The notes below the pieces were generated by a model that worked only from the letters and a program-made list of their open reading frames with translations, was not told the origin of the DNA and made no database searches. The position numbers and the translations under genes were made by a program. From DATLAN01 sp035527455 (lineage in GTDB: Bacteria; Planctomycetota; Planctomycetia; Pirellulales; Thermoguttaceae), in NCBI GenBank assembly GCA_035527455.1, contig DATLAN010000332.1, positions 1 through 26,022 of the forward strand: a DNA stretch of 26,022 nucleotides, read 5' to 3'. This document shows, one piece after another, positions 1-8,465 of the stretch (positions are counted from its first letter, which is position 1; every line of letters begins with the position of its first letter).

Positions 1-411
1 TTCGACGAGCACGCCGCACTCGGCGTTCATCGAGGGGCTGGCCGGCCCGCGGAGCCGTCGCATGCCCCGGTCGCGAAGCCACCGCCCGGCGGCCTCGATC
101 AGCCCGCCGGCGACCTCGACGTCGTCGACCGTCTCGAAGAACCCGAAGAAGCCGGTCTGCTCGCGGTGGAAATCGTTATGGGCGTGATTGACGATCGCGG
201 CGATCCGGCCGAGGGGTTGGCCGCCTCGGGTGGCCAGGAAGAGTTCCAGTTCGGCGTGCTGATAGAACGGGTTGCGATGGATGTCCAGCGCCAGGTCCCG
301 TTCGGACTTCAACGGGCGGACCCAATAGGGATCGCTCCGGTAAAGCACGTCGGGGAGGTTGAGAAAACGGTTACGATCCCGCCGGGACCGTACCACGCGG
401 ACCTCCAGCAT
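1..411 (-). CDS. GNAT-fold N-acyltransferase, N-terminal part (cut by window edge)
   Basis: The reverse strand is open from an ATG at 411 to position 1, giving 137 residues with no stop, so the gene continues beyond the left edge. The start is preceded by an AAAGGAAA ribosome-binding sequence about 6 bases upstream. The N-terminus (RFLNLPDVLYRSDPYWVRPL), then HAELELFLA, GRIAAIVN, NDFHREQTGFFGFFE and WLRDRGMRRLRGP, is the pattern of a GNAT-superfamily acyltransferase group often annotated only as GNAT N-acetyltransferase. It lies 70 bases downstream of, and on the same strand as, an alpha-oxoamine synthase, so the two are probably co-transcribed. Bacterial ceramide synthase is reported to be a GNAT-like acyltransferase near serine palmitoyltransferase, so an N-acyl transfer role in lipid synthesis is an inference from context. 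The C-terminal half is not visible. Confidence 0.8.
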   Translation of the reverse strand, partial: MLEVRVVRSRRDRNRFLNLPDVLYRSDPYWVRPLKSERDLALDIHRNPFYQHAELELFLATRGGQPLGRIAAIVNHAHNDFHREQTGFFGFFETVDDVEVAGGLIEAAGRWLRDRGMRRLRGPASPSMNAECGVLVE

Positions 412-481
412 CGCGGTTTCCTTTCCGTGCCCGCGCGGTGGGCACATCGCCGAGGCGAGATGGCTACCGTGCAATCATTGC

Positions 482-1702
482 TCAAACCGGGGTGATCAGA
501 CCGTGAATCCTCGTGACCTGGATCGCCAACAGGGCCTCGATCAGCCGCTCGATGTCCGAATCGGTGTGGTTGGCCGTCGGGATGACGCGCAGGATCGATC
601 TGCCCAGCGGGACCGCCGGATAAACGACCGGGGCCACCCAGAGATTGTACACTTTGCGCAGCTCGTGCGCGAAGTAGATGGCCTCCGTTCCGTCAAACTC
701 GATGGGTGTGATCGGGGACTGCGACGGGGTGAGGCGGAACCCGAGCCTTTTCAGACCGTCTCGCAACCGGCGGGTGTTCTTCCAGAGCTTTTCCCGTTGA
801 ACGTCGGCGACGGCGAGCAGTTCAATGGCCTTGGTGGTGGCGGCTGCCACGACCGTCGGCATGGCCTTGGTGAAGACGAACGTCGGCGCGTGGTAGCGGA
901 CGTACTCGACCACCTCGTGATCCCCGGCGACGAACCCCCCGAGCGTCCCGACCGCCTTGCTGAAGGTGCCCAGGTGCAGATCGATCCGATCTTCGACGTC
1001 GAAATGGGCGGCGGTCCCGCGCCCCTGCTCGCCGAACACGCCCGTGCCGTGCGCGTCGTCGACGATCAAACGGAACCCGAAGTGCTCTTTCAGCTCGACC
1101 AGATCCACCAGCCGGCCCAAATCGCCCTGCATGCTGTAAACCCCGTCAACTACCACGGCCGTCGGACGCCGCGGAGACATGCGATCGAGGATGCCCTCCA
1201 GATGATCCACGTCATTATGGCGAAAATAGGCAATTCGGGCACCGGAAACCTTGGCACCACAGACCAACGTCGCATGGGCGTACTCGTCGAGGATCAGCGT
1301 GTCCCCGGGACCGGCCAGGCAACTCAGCGTGCCGATCATGGCCAGCGAGCCGGCGGAAAACGTCAGTGCCGCTTCGCACCGCTTGAACGCCGAGATCCGC
1401 CGCTCCAGTTCGAGGTGATGCTCGGTGGTGCCGGTCATCAGCCGCGAACCCATGGGCGAACAGATCCCGTACTGGCGGATCGCCGCGACGGACTCCGCCA
1501 GCACGTCGGGGTGGTTGGCCAACCCGAGGTAATCGTTGGAGCTGAACTGCAACAAGGCCCGGCCGTTGGTGTTCATCCAGGGCCCGGCGTTTGCCGGCGG
1601 CGAAACGTCCGAAAACAACTCCGCCGCCAGGGCACAGTCGGCGGCGTCGAAGTTCCCGGGTTTCTCCAGGAAATCGTGGCATTTATCAAAGATGTCTTTC
1701 AA
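482..1702 (-). CDS. PLP-dependent alpha-oxoamine synthase (serine palmitoyltransferase / BioF / KBL family)
   Basis: This 406-residue fold-type I PLP enzyme condenses an amino acid with an acyl thioester and releases CO2. Visible family features are the N-terminal IFDKC segment, SSNDYLGLANHP (about 54-65), the PLP-stacking His in DEYAHAT (His143), the DDAHGTG motif (215-221, the Asp and His contacting PLP), and the Schiff-base lysine in GTFSKA (Lys249). The length fits the family. The best start is TTG at 1702; no in-frame ATG lies close upstream, and a GAGGG sequence lies about 11 bases before it, so the start is moderately certain. The family includes BioF (biotin), KBL (threonine breakdown) and serine palmitoyltransferase. 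No biotin gene is visible nearby, while a GNAT acyltransferase follows directly, which favours a lipid role. The exact substrate cannot be read from sequence alone. Confidence 0.88.
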   Translation of the reverse strand: MKDIFDKCHDFLEKPGNFDAADCALAAELFSDVSPPANAGPWMNTNGRALLQFSSNDYLGLANHPDVLAESVAAIRQYGICSPMGSRLMTGTTEHHLELERRISAFKRCEAALTFSAGSLAMIGTLSCLAGPGDTLILDEYAHATLVCGAKVSGARIAYFRHNDVDHLEGILDRMSPRRPTAVVVDGVYSMQGDLGRLVDLVELKEHFGFRLIVDDAHGTGVFGEQGRGTAAHFDVEDRIDLHLGTFSKAVGTLGGFVAGDHEVVEYVRYHAPTFVFTKAMPTVVAAATTKAIELLAVADVQREKLWKNTRRLRDGLKRLGFRLTPSQSPITPIEFDGTEAIYFAHELRKVYNLWVAPVVYPAVPLGRSILRVIPTANHTDSDIERLIEALLAIQVTRIHGLITPV

Positions 1703-1985
1703 AGCTGCTTGCCCTCGAAATGATTGGGGGGAATGTCTATCTTCCAGTCTAATATGGGCGGTCCCGTGCCCGCAAGTTCTGGAGGTGCGACCTGGAGCAA
1801 ATCTTCGCCGCCGGCCCTAATTCCTTTTCTGGACGGTGGTTAGGGCTCTTGGCGTGGGCCCGAACGAAGAGAGTTCCTCAATCGGAAATACCGTCGATGG
1901 GTGAGATCTTTCTAGCCAAAATCACCAAAATGGCGATCAGCGGCCGCCGGCAGGCAATCTGCACCCGTCATCCACAATATATACA

Positions 1986-2375
1986 TCACGATTCGGCCTT
2001 CATCCAATCGGGCACCCGGCGAATTTTGCCGTCGCGATCGATCAGGGCCAACGTAACGTGGCCGACGGCCAGGCACTGGTCCTCGCGGAAGACCTCATAT
2101 TGATGTTCGATCCGGGCTCGGGTCATGCGGGCAAGCGTGGTGCGGATCTTCAACACGTCGTCGTAACGCGCCGGCCGCAGGTAGCGACACTCGGCCCGGA
2201 ACACCACGATCAGCAGGCCCTCCTCTTCCATCCGGCGGTAGTTTCCACCCGAGGCCCGCAGCCATTCCGTCCGCCCGATCTCGAAATAGGTGAAATAGCA
2301 CGCATGGTGCAAAAACCCCATGGGGTCGACCTCCCCATATCGCACCCGAATCTCGATCTCGTGTTCGCCCAGCAC
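1986..2375 (-). CDS. acyl-CoA thioesterase, YbgC/FadM-like hotdog fold (4HBT)
   Basis: This 129-residue protein has the single-hotdog 4-hydroxybenzoyl-CoA thioesterase pattern. RVRYGEVDPMGFLHHACYF carries the conserved catalytic Asp (Asp17) at the start of the hotdog helix, followed by EIGRTEWLR and later VGHVTLALIDRDGKIRR. Proteins of this type hydrolyse acyl-CoA or acyl-ACP thioesters in the cytoplasm. The start is a GTG at 2375, supported by an AGGAGA ribosome-binding site 8 bases upstream (2384-2389). It is on the same strand as the oxoamine synthase, 283 bases upstream of it, so a shared lipid function is possible but an operon is not proven. The specific substrate is unknown. Confidence 0.88.
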   Translation of the reverse strand: MLGEHEIEIRVRYGEVDPMGFLHHACYFTYFEIGRTEWLRASGGNYRRMEEEGLLIVVFRAECRYLRPARYDDVLKIRTTLARMTRARIEHQYEVFREDQCLAVGHVTLALIDRDGKIRRVPDWMKAES

Positions 2376-2646
2376 GGCCGTCTTCTCCTATTCATCATTC
2401 ATTCATCGTAGACTCTTCCGCCGGTGCGAATCGCCTTCCCACTCGAATAAACGAATCATTTCTGTGCAACCACTTGGAACGGACGAACCCAGCATACTTC
2501 CCGAACCGCGGGAATGTCAACGGTCTGGCAATGTCCGTCGCGGTAGGTTACGCTTGTCAGCAGGTCACAGGGGAAGGGTTCCGTGTCAATCCCGGCTTGG
2601 AGGATACGCGACATGTCTTGTTCCAAGAAATCGCCGGGCTGACGCC

Positions 2647-3894
2647 ATGTCCGAGGAAGCGCCCTCCAACCAAGAACTCCTGCACGACTTCCGCTGGCTG
2701 ATCGGTCCGGAAGGCGACCGGTGGATGAAGCGGGCGGAGGAAGATGGGCGGGCGGAACCGGCGGTGGCCAAATCGCTGCGACGGGAACTCTCCGAGCAGC
2801 GGACGCACCTGGTGCTCGAGCAGGTCGAGCTGCGCCGGCGCGGACGGCTGAAGTTCGCCGACGCGCAGCGGATGTTCTTCACTCGCCTCGCCCTTGAACA
2901 GGCGACCGACCAGGTCGTGGCCGCCCACAAGGCCGGACGTTTTCCGCCGGGCGATCCTTGCACCGACCTGTGCTGCGGGATCGGCGGCGATCTGTTGGCC
3001 CTGGCCGGGCGAGGGCCGGCGGTCGGCGTGGAACGCGATCGGGTGGCCGCCTTGTTGGCCTCGGAGAATCTCCGCCGGCTGGGACACGGCGAAGCCTCGG
3101 TCGCCGCGGCCGACGCCACCGCGTGGGTTTTGCACCCGGCCGGCTGCTGGCACCTCGACCCGGACCGCCGCAGCAACGGCCGCCGCAGCACGCAACTCCG
3201 CTGGCACAGCCCCGACCAGGCGGGCATCGAACGACTGCTGGCCTCCTCGCCGCACGCGGCAGTGAAATTGGCCCCCGCGGCGGAAGTCCCGACGAGCTGG
3301 CAACCGCGGGCGGAATGCCAGTGGATCAGCCGCAACCGGGAATGTCGGCAGTTGATCGTGTGGTTCGGACGACTCGCCGAGGCTGAAGGTCAGCGTCGGG
3401 CAACGATCCTGCGTAGTGACGCCCTGGACGGCGTACCGGAGGTGCAATCCCTCAGCGGCCGGCCGGGCAAGCCGCGCGAGGCCGCCGACAAAGTGCTCCG
3501 CTACGTCTTCGAACCGGACGCGGCCGTCTTGGCTGCCGACCTGACCGGCGCGTTGGCCCAATCGCTTCAACTCCAGGTCCTCAGCGTCGGAGGAGTCTAC
3601 CTCACGGCAGACCGCCCGATCGCCGACCTGGGCGTGGCGTGTTTCGAGGTGCAGGACATCCTGCCGCTGGACCGCAAGCGGCTCCGGCGCCTGCTGGCCG
3701 ACCGCCGGATCGGTCGCCTGGAGATCAAACAGCGGGGCCTCAGCGAAGATCCCGAGCGACTCCGCCGCCAGTTGCAGTTGCGGGGCGAGGCGGCGGCCGT
3801 GCTGATCCTCACCCGGCTGGCCGGCACCGTGCAGGCGATCGTTGCCCGCCGCGTCCAACCGAGGGAACTTTCTCCGCCGCAGAGCGTCCAATAG
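2647..3894 (+). CDS. class I SAM-dependent methyltransferase with THUMP-like C-terminal domain
   Basis: The protein has 415 residues from the ATG at 2647. The open frame extends upstream to 2320, but that part crosses the thioesterase start region and does not look like the family. The middle carries SAM-binding motif I, DLCCGIGGDLLALA (about 107-120), with an acidic motif II (GVERD) 8 residues later and LDPDRRSNGRR (about 170-180) at the position of the catalytic DPPY/DPxR motif. The C-terminal region (about 330-400: FEVQDILPLDRKRLRRLL, then KQRGL) resembles the THUMP-like domain seen in methyltransferases that probably act on RNA. The substrate is unknown. The ribosome-binding sequence before this start is weak. 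The gene ends 34 bases before the next one and may be co-transcribed with it. Confidence 0.82.
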   Translation: MSEEAPSNQELLHDFRWLIGPEGDRWMKRAEEDGRAEPAVAKSLRRELSEQRTHLVLEQVELRRRGRLKFADAQRMFFTRLALEQATDQVVAAHKAGRFPPGDPCTDLCCGIGGDLLALAGRGPAVGVERDRVAALLASENLRRLGHGEASVAAADATAWVLHPAGCWHLDPDRRSNGRRSTQLRWHSPDQAGIERLLASSPHAAVKLAPAAEVPTSWQPRAECQWISRNRECRQLIVWFGRLAEAEGQRRATILRSDALDGVPEVQSLSGRPGKPREAADKVLRYVFEPDAAVLAADLTGALAQSLQLQVLSVGGVYLTADRPIADLGVACFEVQDILPLDRKRLRRLLADRRIGRLEIKQRGLSEDPERLRRQLQLRGEAAAVLILTRLAGTVQAIVARRVQPRELSPPQSVQ

Positions 3895-3928
3895 ATGTAT
3901 AGTGCCCACAAACAGGGGAATATGAAAA

Positions 3929-6424
3929 ATGTGCCGATTCAGCCTGTTCGTTCTTCTGACAGCGACGGCCCTTCCCGCGATCGGCCTAGGGCAAGGCCCT
4001 GCCGCATGTGGGTCCCGGCCTGCCGGCGAGGTCCGGTGGACACTGGTCCAAGACCGCACGCCCGGCGAATTGTCGGCCGGCGAGAGCCTCGTGTTGCGAG
4101 GCACGTCCTCGGAACCGTTTCTCGCACCGCAACCCGAGCACTTCCGCTTGGAGCGGCTCGGCGGCGATCCGGCTTGGGAAGTGATGACCTTCGGCTGGGC
4201 CGACAAGGGCACCGTGGAGTTCGACCATCCCCGCAGCGCGAAGACCAACCGGGTCGACCTGCACTTGCGTCGTGCCGACCGCCGCGAAAAGCTCTTGCGA
4301 GCGCTGCAAGAGATTCCAAGCAGCGAGGGCCTCCCTCCGGTTGTTCTACGTGCCGAAAGCGCCTTGCACGAAGGGAGCCGGTATCGGTTGACCTGGTCGT
4401 TTCATCCGGTGGGTTCCACGAAACGTCAAACGCGGCGCTGCGAGTTTGAGATCGGAGAACCTTCTGTCGAAAGGCCGTTCACGACCGACCCGACGGCGAA
4501 GACTTCCGCACGGGCCTATCTGGCCGAGATCCTCTTTCGCGACGACGACGGCGTCCTGTTCCTCGCGCAAGCCGTCCTGCCGAAGCCGCGCGACGACGAC
4601 CACACGGTCGCGGCAATCGGCTTCACGCCGGAGGGACAGTACGTGCCGCCTCCGGATCCCGGCTATGCTCGAATTCGCCAACTCAATAGCATTGCGGTGG
4701 AGAAACCTTTCCAGCTCAAGCCGCCTTCTGCGCAACGGACCCACTTCTACGGCGTGAATCTCGATCGTGCCTTCGCGCCGCCCGGGCAAGTATCGGTGCG
4801 AATCTCGGACGTGGGGACCTGTGGGCCGTTGCCGACGAAACCCGGCGAGCCGACCTTTGTCCTGTTCGGCTGCGGCGACTTGCGGGCCGTCTTCCGATTC
4901 GAGTTGCTGACAACCAACGTGACCTGCCTGCGGCAAGACGCCGACCACTGGCGTCGGCGAACGGCCGAGATTACTCGCGAGCTATTGGCACAACGCGATT
5001 GGCTTGCCGAAGACGAACACCGGCTGGCTGCGGCTGCATCGGTGCTGCGCGATGCCGAACTGATCGAACGGTCTGCCACGGAGGTGCGTCCGCTGGGCGA
5101 CGGCAAGGTCCTGGAAATCGACGTTCCCGGCGAAGAAAAACGGCTCTGCTGGTTCGAGGCCAAGGGCGATCCGCTGGTCGAGAAGCACGTCCTGAGACAA
5201 ATCGGCGACGAGGCATACCTGCTTTTCAAGCTGGACGCCAAGATGCCGCCGGCGCCGGAGATGCTGCTTCGCACGGGCAAGGAAATGCCGGCCGAAGACG
5301 TTCCGTGCTGGCGCGTCAGCGCCGTGCGGCTGATCGACGGCGATCTCTGGGTGGCGCTGATTGGGATCGCGCGGCCGAAGATGACGTGGTGGACCGGAGA
5401 ACCGCCGCACCCGCATCACACGCGTTCCGGCGGCGACCCGTACGAGGGCGGGATTCTTCGCGTCGATCTTGAGACGATGGCCGTCAAGCGGTGGACCTCG
5501 GAGGGCGGACTGCCGAAGGAACTCGTCTGTCACGACACGGACATGAGCGAGCCGCTGCCGCCGGAGATCCTCTTCGGCGCGGTTGTCACGGACATTGGCC
5601 AACAGGGTGACCAGTTGATCTTCACCACGCGAAACTCCAGCCGTGTACTGCTGGACCCGCAGAAGGAGGCGTGGACGGTGGAGCAGGCGGGCGAGCCGAA
5701 GGACCTGCTGCGGCTGCTTGGCCCTGCGGCGGCCAACCGGCCCTACCGGGCTTATGCCGTCGGTCAACTCGGCGTGCTCCGGGCGAAGGAGGCCGTCCCG
5801 ACGCTGATCGAGATTCTCGCCAATGGGCTTCCCAACTCGGGCGCGGACCAGCAGCGGCACGCTGCCATGGAAGCGCTGATCGCGATCGACGACCCCTCGG
5901 CCGTGGAAGGGCTCCGGCCGCTGGCCGGGAGCGAGAATCTGTACATCCGCCGCTATGCGGAGGCCGTGATCCTGTCGCTGAAGACACCGCTGGGCAAGCC
6001 GGTAGCCGGGCTGCGCTTCCGGCTCACCACGCGGAGGAATCCGTTTCAGGTCGGGAGCAGTATCAGTCACGTGATCGACGTGCAAAACGTCGCGGATCAC
6101 GAGATCATCCTGCGTTATCGCGACCCCTGGCCGCGCTCACCGGATCTGGTGCTGCAGATCCGGCGGGAAGACGGTTCGGAAATCGTGCGTCTGCCCGAGG
6201 AGAACTACCGGTCCGAAATCCGCGTCATCAAACCCGGCCAGGTGGAAAGGATCTTTCGCTGGACTGAACCGCTTCCGCCGGGTCGGTATCGCCTCCGTTA
6301 TCAAATCACGATTCCCGAGGAATACGCGAAGAAAAACGCCAGAGCGACGGACCCCGGCCCTACGTGGCACGGCTCGGTGACCACCAACGAGATCACCGTG
6401 GAAGTGCTGCCGCCGGGGCAATAG
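3929..6424 (+). CDS. large secreted protein of unknown function with HEAT-like segment and C-terminal Ig-like domain
   Basis: This is an 831-residue protein. The N-terminus (MCRFSLFVLLTATALPAIG) is a signal peptide with likely cleavage near residue 21. GGGGA upstream of the ATG serves as a ribosome-binding site. I do not recognise a family for residues 30-590. Residues about 590-690 contain HEAT-like paired helices (RAYAVGQLGVLRAKEAVPTL, then HAAMEALIAIDDPSAVEGL, then YIRRYAEAVILSL). The last 130 residues look like a beta-sandwich: FQVGSSISHVIDVQN, then VIKPGQVERIFRW, then LPPGRYRLRYQI. The similar C-terminal pattern in the 9489-10502 protein suggests a shared extracytoplasmic domain. The stop lies 13 bases from the convergent corA stop. 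Function unknown; export is well supported. Confidence 0.85.
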   Translation: MCRFSLFVLLTATALPAIGLGQGPAACGSRPAGEVRWTLVQDRTPGELSAGESLVLRGTSSEPFLAPQPEHFRLERLGGDPAWEVMTFGWADKGTVEFDHPRSAKTNRVDLHLRRADRREKLLRALQEIPSSEGLPPVVLRAESALHEGSRYRLTWSFHPVGSTKRQTRRCEFEIGEPSVERPFTTDPTAKTSARAYLAEILFRDDDGVLFLAQAVLPKPRDDDHTVAAIGFTPEGQYVPPPDPGYARIRQLNSIAVEKPFQLKPPSAQRTHFYGVNLDRAFAPPGQVSVRISDVGTCGPLPTKPGEPTFVLFGCGDLRAVFRFELLTTNVTCLRQDADHWRRRTAEITRELLAQRDWLAEDEHRLAAAASVLRDAELIERSATEVRPLGDGKVLEIDVPGEEKRLCWFEAKGDPLVEKHVLRQIGDEAYLLFKLDAKMPPAPEMLLRTGKEMPAEDVPCWRVSAVRLIDGDLWVALIGIARPKMTWWTGEPPHPHHTRSGGDPYEGGILRVDLETMAVKRWTSEGGLPKELVCHDTDMSEPLPPEILFGAVVTDIGQQGDQLIFTTRNSSRVLLDPQKEAWTVEQAGEPKDLLRLLGPAAANRPYRAYAVGQLGVLRAKEAVPTLIEILANGLPNSGADQQRHAAMEALIAIDDPSAVEGLRPLAGSENLYIRRYAEAVILSLKTPLGKPVAGLRFRLTTRRNPFQVGSSISHVIDVQNVADHEIILRYRDPWPRSPDLVLQIRREDGSEIVRLPEENYRSEIRVIKPGQVERIFRWTEPLPPGRYRLRYQITIPEEYAKKNARATDPGPTWHGSVTTNEITVEVLPPGQ

Positions 6425-6437
6425 AACGGTAGGCCGG

Positions 6438-7430
6438 CTACAGCCACTTCTTGTAGCGGAAGTACGCCAGCAGGCCGCCCGCCAGAACGCCCATCACGCC
6501 GAGCACGGCCCAGAAACTCGCCGGATTCTCGCCGGAGGGCCAAACGGGCACGTTCATCCCGTAGATGCCCGCGATCACCGTCAGCGGCAACATCACGCCC
6601 GCGAAGATCGTGAGCACCTTCATCACGGCGTTGGTGCGATGGGCGAGCGTGACGTGGTAGTTTTCCCGGATGCCGCTTAGGAACTCCCGTTGGGCGTCGA
6701 TGCTGTCGATGACCTGAGCCAGGTGGTCGCGGACGTGCTGGAAGCCCTGTCCCAACTCCTCGCGCACGAACTCGTACTCGCCCTTGATCAGCGGCAGCAG
6801 CAGTTCCTGCAGCGCCGCGGTGAGCCGACGAAGTTGCAGCAGTTCCCGGCGGACGTCGGCGGCTTCGGCCAGGAGCGTCTCGTTCGGGTCCGTCGAGAGC
6901 GACATGTCTTCCAGGCGCTCGACCTGCTCTTCGAGCTGCTCGGCGGCCAAGAGGTAGTTGTCGACCACCGAGTCGATCATGGCGTAGAGCAGAAAATCGG
7001 CTCCGCGACCGATCCATTGCGAACCATGGCGGGGAAGACGTTCGCGAAGCCGGGTGATGGTCAGGATCGGCTCGCGGTGTACGGTGATCAGGAATCGCGG
7101 CCCGCAGAAGACCGACAGCTTCCGCGGCGTCAACTCCGCCGACTCATTGACGCCGATCATTCCGTAGAGGACCAGGAACAGGTAACCGTCGTATTCGTCG
7201 ATCCGCGGCCGCTGCTCTCCGTAGAGGCAGTCGTCCAGCGGCTCGTCGTCCAGCGCGAAGAGGGATTTCAGCGGCGCCATCTGCACGGCGTCGGGATTCT
7301 CGAGATCGACCCACGCGATCGCTTCCGGCTGCGTCGCCAGCAGCTCGCTCAGCGCGGCGGCCGAGTCGATCGTTTCGAGCTTTCCGTCCGGAAGATAAGC
7401 GAACGCGAGTGACATGGCGGGGCCCGGCAT
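6438..7430 (-). CDS. corA: CorA-family magnesium/cobalt transporter
   Basis: The protein has 330 residues from the ATG at 7430; a second ATG five codons later (7415) is an equally possible start. It has the CorA layout: a soluble N-terminal alpha/beta domain (1-150), a long charged helical stalk (about 150-265), then two membrane helices at about 272-289 and 309-325. The signature YGMN (290-293), which forms the selectivity entrance between the helices, is intact. The C-terminus ends in the basic YFRYKKWL. CorA pentamers take up Mg2+ and related divalent ions through the inner membrane. It lies downstream of an MscS channel and DUF432 on the same strand, separated from them by three palindromic repeats, so it may have its own promoter. 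Confidence 0.95.
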   Translation of the reverse strand: MPGPAMSLAFAYLPDGKLETIDSAAALSELLATQPEAIAWVDLENPDAVQMAPLKSLFALDDEPLDDCLYGEQRPRIDEYDGYLFLVLYGMIGVNESAELTPRKLSVFCGPRFLITVHREPILTITRLRERLPRHGSQWIGRGADFLLYAMIDSVVDNYLLAAEQLEEQVERLEDMSLSTDPNETLLAEAADVRRELLQLRRLTAALQELLLPLIKGEYEFVREELGQGFQHVRDHLAQVIDSIDAQREFLSGIRENYHVTLAHRTNAVMKVLTIFAGVMLPLTVIAGIYGMNVPVWPSGENPASFWAVLGVMGVLAGGLLAYFRYKKWL

Positions 7431-7483
7431 TCATGTTGGCCAAAACGGCAAGTATTTATTCGGCCGCGTCTTGCGCGCAAGTC

Positions 7484-7573
7484 GTGGGGCACGTTTTCAA
7501 CGTGCCTTTTCGGTTGTGGGGCACGTTTTCAACGTGCCTTTTCGGTTGTGGGCACGTTGCAAACGTGCCCCAC
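7484..7573. repeat. three tandem palindromic repeats (GGCACGTT...AACGTGCC)
   Basis: Two 32-base direct repeats (7484-7515 and 7516-7547) are followed by a third shortened, diverged unit (7548-7573). Each contains a 19-base palindrome of the form GGCACGTT-TTC-AACGTGCC, in the third unit with TGCA at the centre. Each could form a stable 8-bp hairpin in RNA or a cruciform in DNA. The block fills most of the gap between the mscS stop and the corA start. There is no long T-tract after the hairpins, so a simple Rho-independent terminator is not clear. REP-type elements or mRNA-stability hairpins are alternatives. Confidence 0.9.
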
Positions 7574-7574
7574 G

Positions 7575-8441
7575 TCAGGGTGAGGGTGACTCGCCGCTTA
7601 TGCGGCCGGCGACGATTTCGATCGGCAGCGGCTCCGTCACCGCGCCGGCGTAGAGCGTGCGGTGCGGGAAGGGAATTTCAATACCGTGTTCGTCGAAGGC
7701 CTGTTTGATTTCCTCGTGAATCTGGTTCTTCAATTCCAGAAAGTTCTCGCGAGTCGCCCACACGCAGAACTTCAAGTCCAGCGACGAATCCCCGAAGCCC
7801 TGGAACATGTACAACGGCTCGGGATCCTCCAGGCACAACGGATTGCGCTCGGCCACCTCGGCGAGCACCTCGCGAACCTGTTTGAGGTCTTCCTTGTAGG
7901 CCACGCCCACCTGCACGTCGACGCGGCGGATGGGGAAGTGCGTCAGGTTGACCACCTCGGACTTGATCACCGTTTCATTGGGAATGCGCACCAGCAGGTT
8001 GTCGAAGGTTCGGATTTTCAGCGACAACAGGTCGATGGAAATCACCTCGCCGACGACCTCGCCCACGCGGATCACGTCGGAGACGACGAACGGCCGTTCG
8101 GAGAGCAGGAACACGCCGCTGATGATGTTCGACATCGAGGTTTGCGAGGCGAAGCCGATGGCCACGGTGAGGATGCCGGCCGCCCCCAGCAAGACGGTCA
8201 GATTGAACCCCATCTCGCGCATCGCGGAAACGAGGAACAGGATCAGCACGGTGAAGAAGACGATCCGCTGCGTGAGCAGGGCGATGTGGGTGCTGGCGCG
8301 CCGCTTGAGCATCTGGTCCACGATCTTGCGGAGCGTCTTGGCCAGCAGCAACCCGACGCCTACCAGCAGCACGACGCGCGTGAGCGTCCAGATCCGCCCT
8401 TCGCTGAGCCATTCCTGCAGCGTGTTGATCAACTCGTCCAT
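7575..8441 (-). CDS. MscS-family small-conductance mechanosensitive channel
   Basis: The protein has 288 residues. Three hydrophobic helices lie at about 17-38, 58-80 and 83-105. The third carries the pore-lining Gly/Ala-rich helix typical of MscS (AAGILTVAIGFASQTSMSNI), followed by SGVFLLSERPFVVSDVIRVG, the entry to the beta domain, and LLVRIPNETVIKSEVVNLT. The C-terminal alpha/beta domain ends with FDEHGIEIPFPHRTLYAG, the usual MscS ending, then a short tail. These channels open on membrane tension and release solutes during hypo-osmotic shock. AAGGGA lies about 9 bases before the ATG. The gene starts 24 bases after the DUF432 stop, so the two are very likely one transcript. Confidence 0.93.
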   Translation of the reverse strand: MDELINTLQEWLSEGRIWTLTRVVLLVGVGLLLAKTLRKIVDQMLKRRASTHIALLTQRIVFFTVLILFLVSAMREMGFNLTVLLGAAGILTVAIGFASQTSMSNIISGVFLLSERPFVVSDVIRVGEVVGEVISIDLLSLKIRTFDNLLVRIPNETVIKSEVVNLTHFPIRRVDVQVGVAYKEDLKQVREVLAEVAERNPLCLEDPEPLYMFQGFGDSSLDLKFCVWATRENFLELKNQIHEEIKQAFDEHGIEIPFPHRTLYAGAVTEPLPIEIVAGRISGESPSP

Positions 8442-8465
8442 CGGCCGGATTTCCCTTTTGGCCCC

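Noticed and set aside
359..1723. 454-codon plus-strand open frame
   Set aside because: It lies antisense to the oxoamine synthase, is rich in Arg, Gly and His as expected of a high-GC shadow frame, and shows no protein pattern.
2557..4248. 563-codon minus-strand open frame
   Set aside because: It is antisense to the methyltransferase and the start of the secreted protein gene, with no recognisable domain; a high-GC shadow.
7484..7573. Short CRISPR-like array
   Set aside because: The units are directly adjacent with no unique spacers and no cas genes are present.
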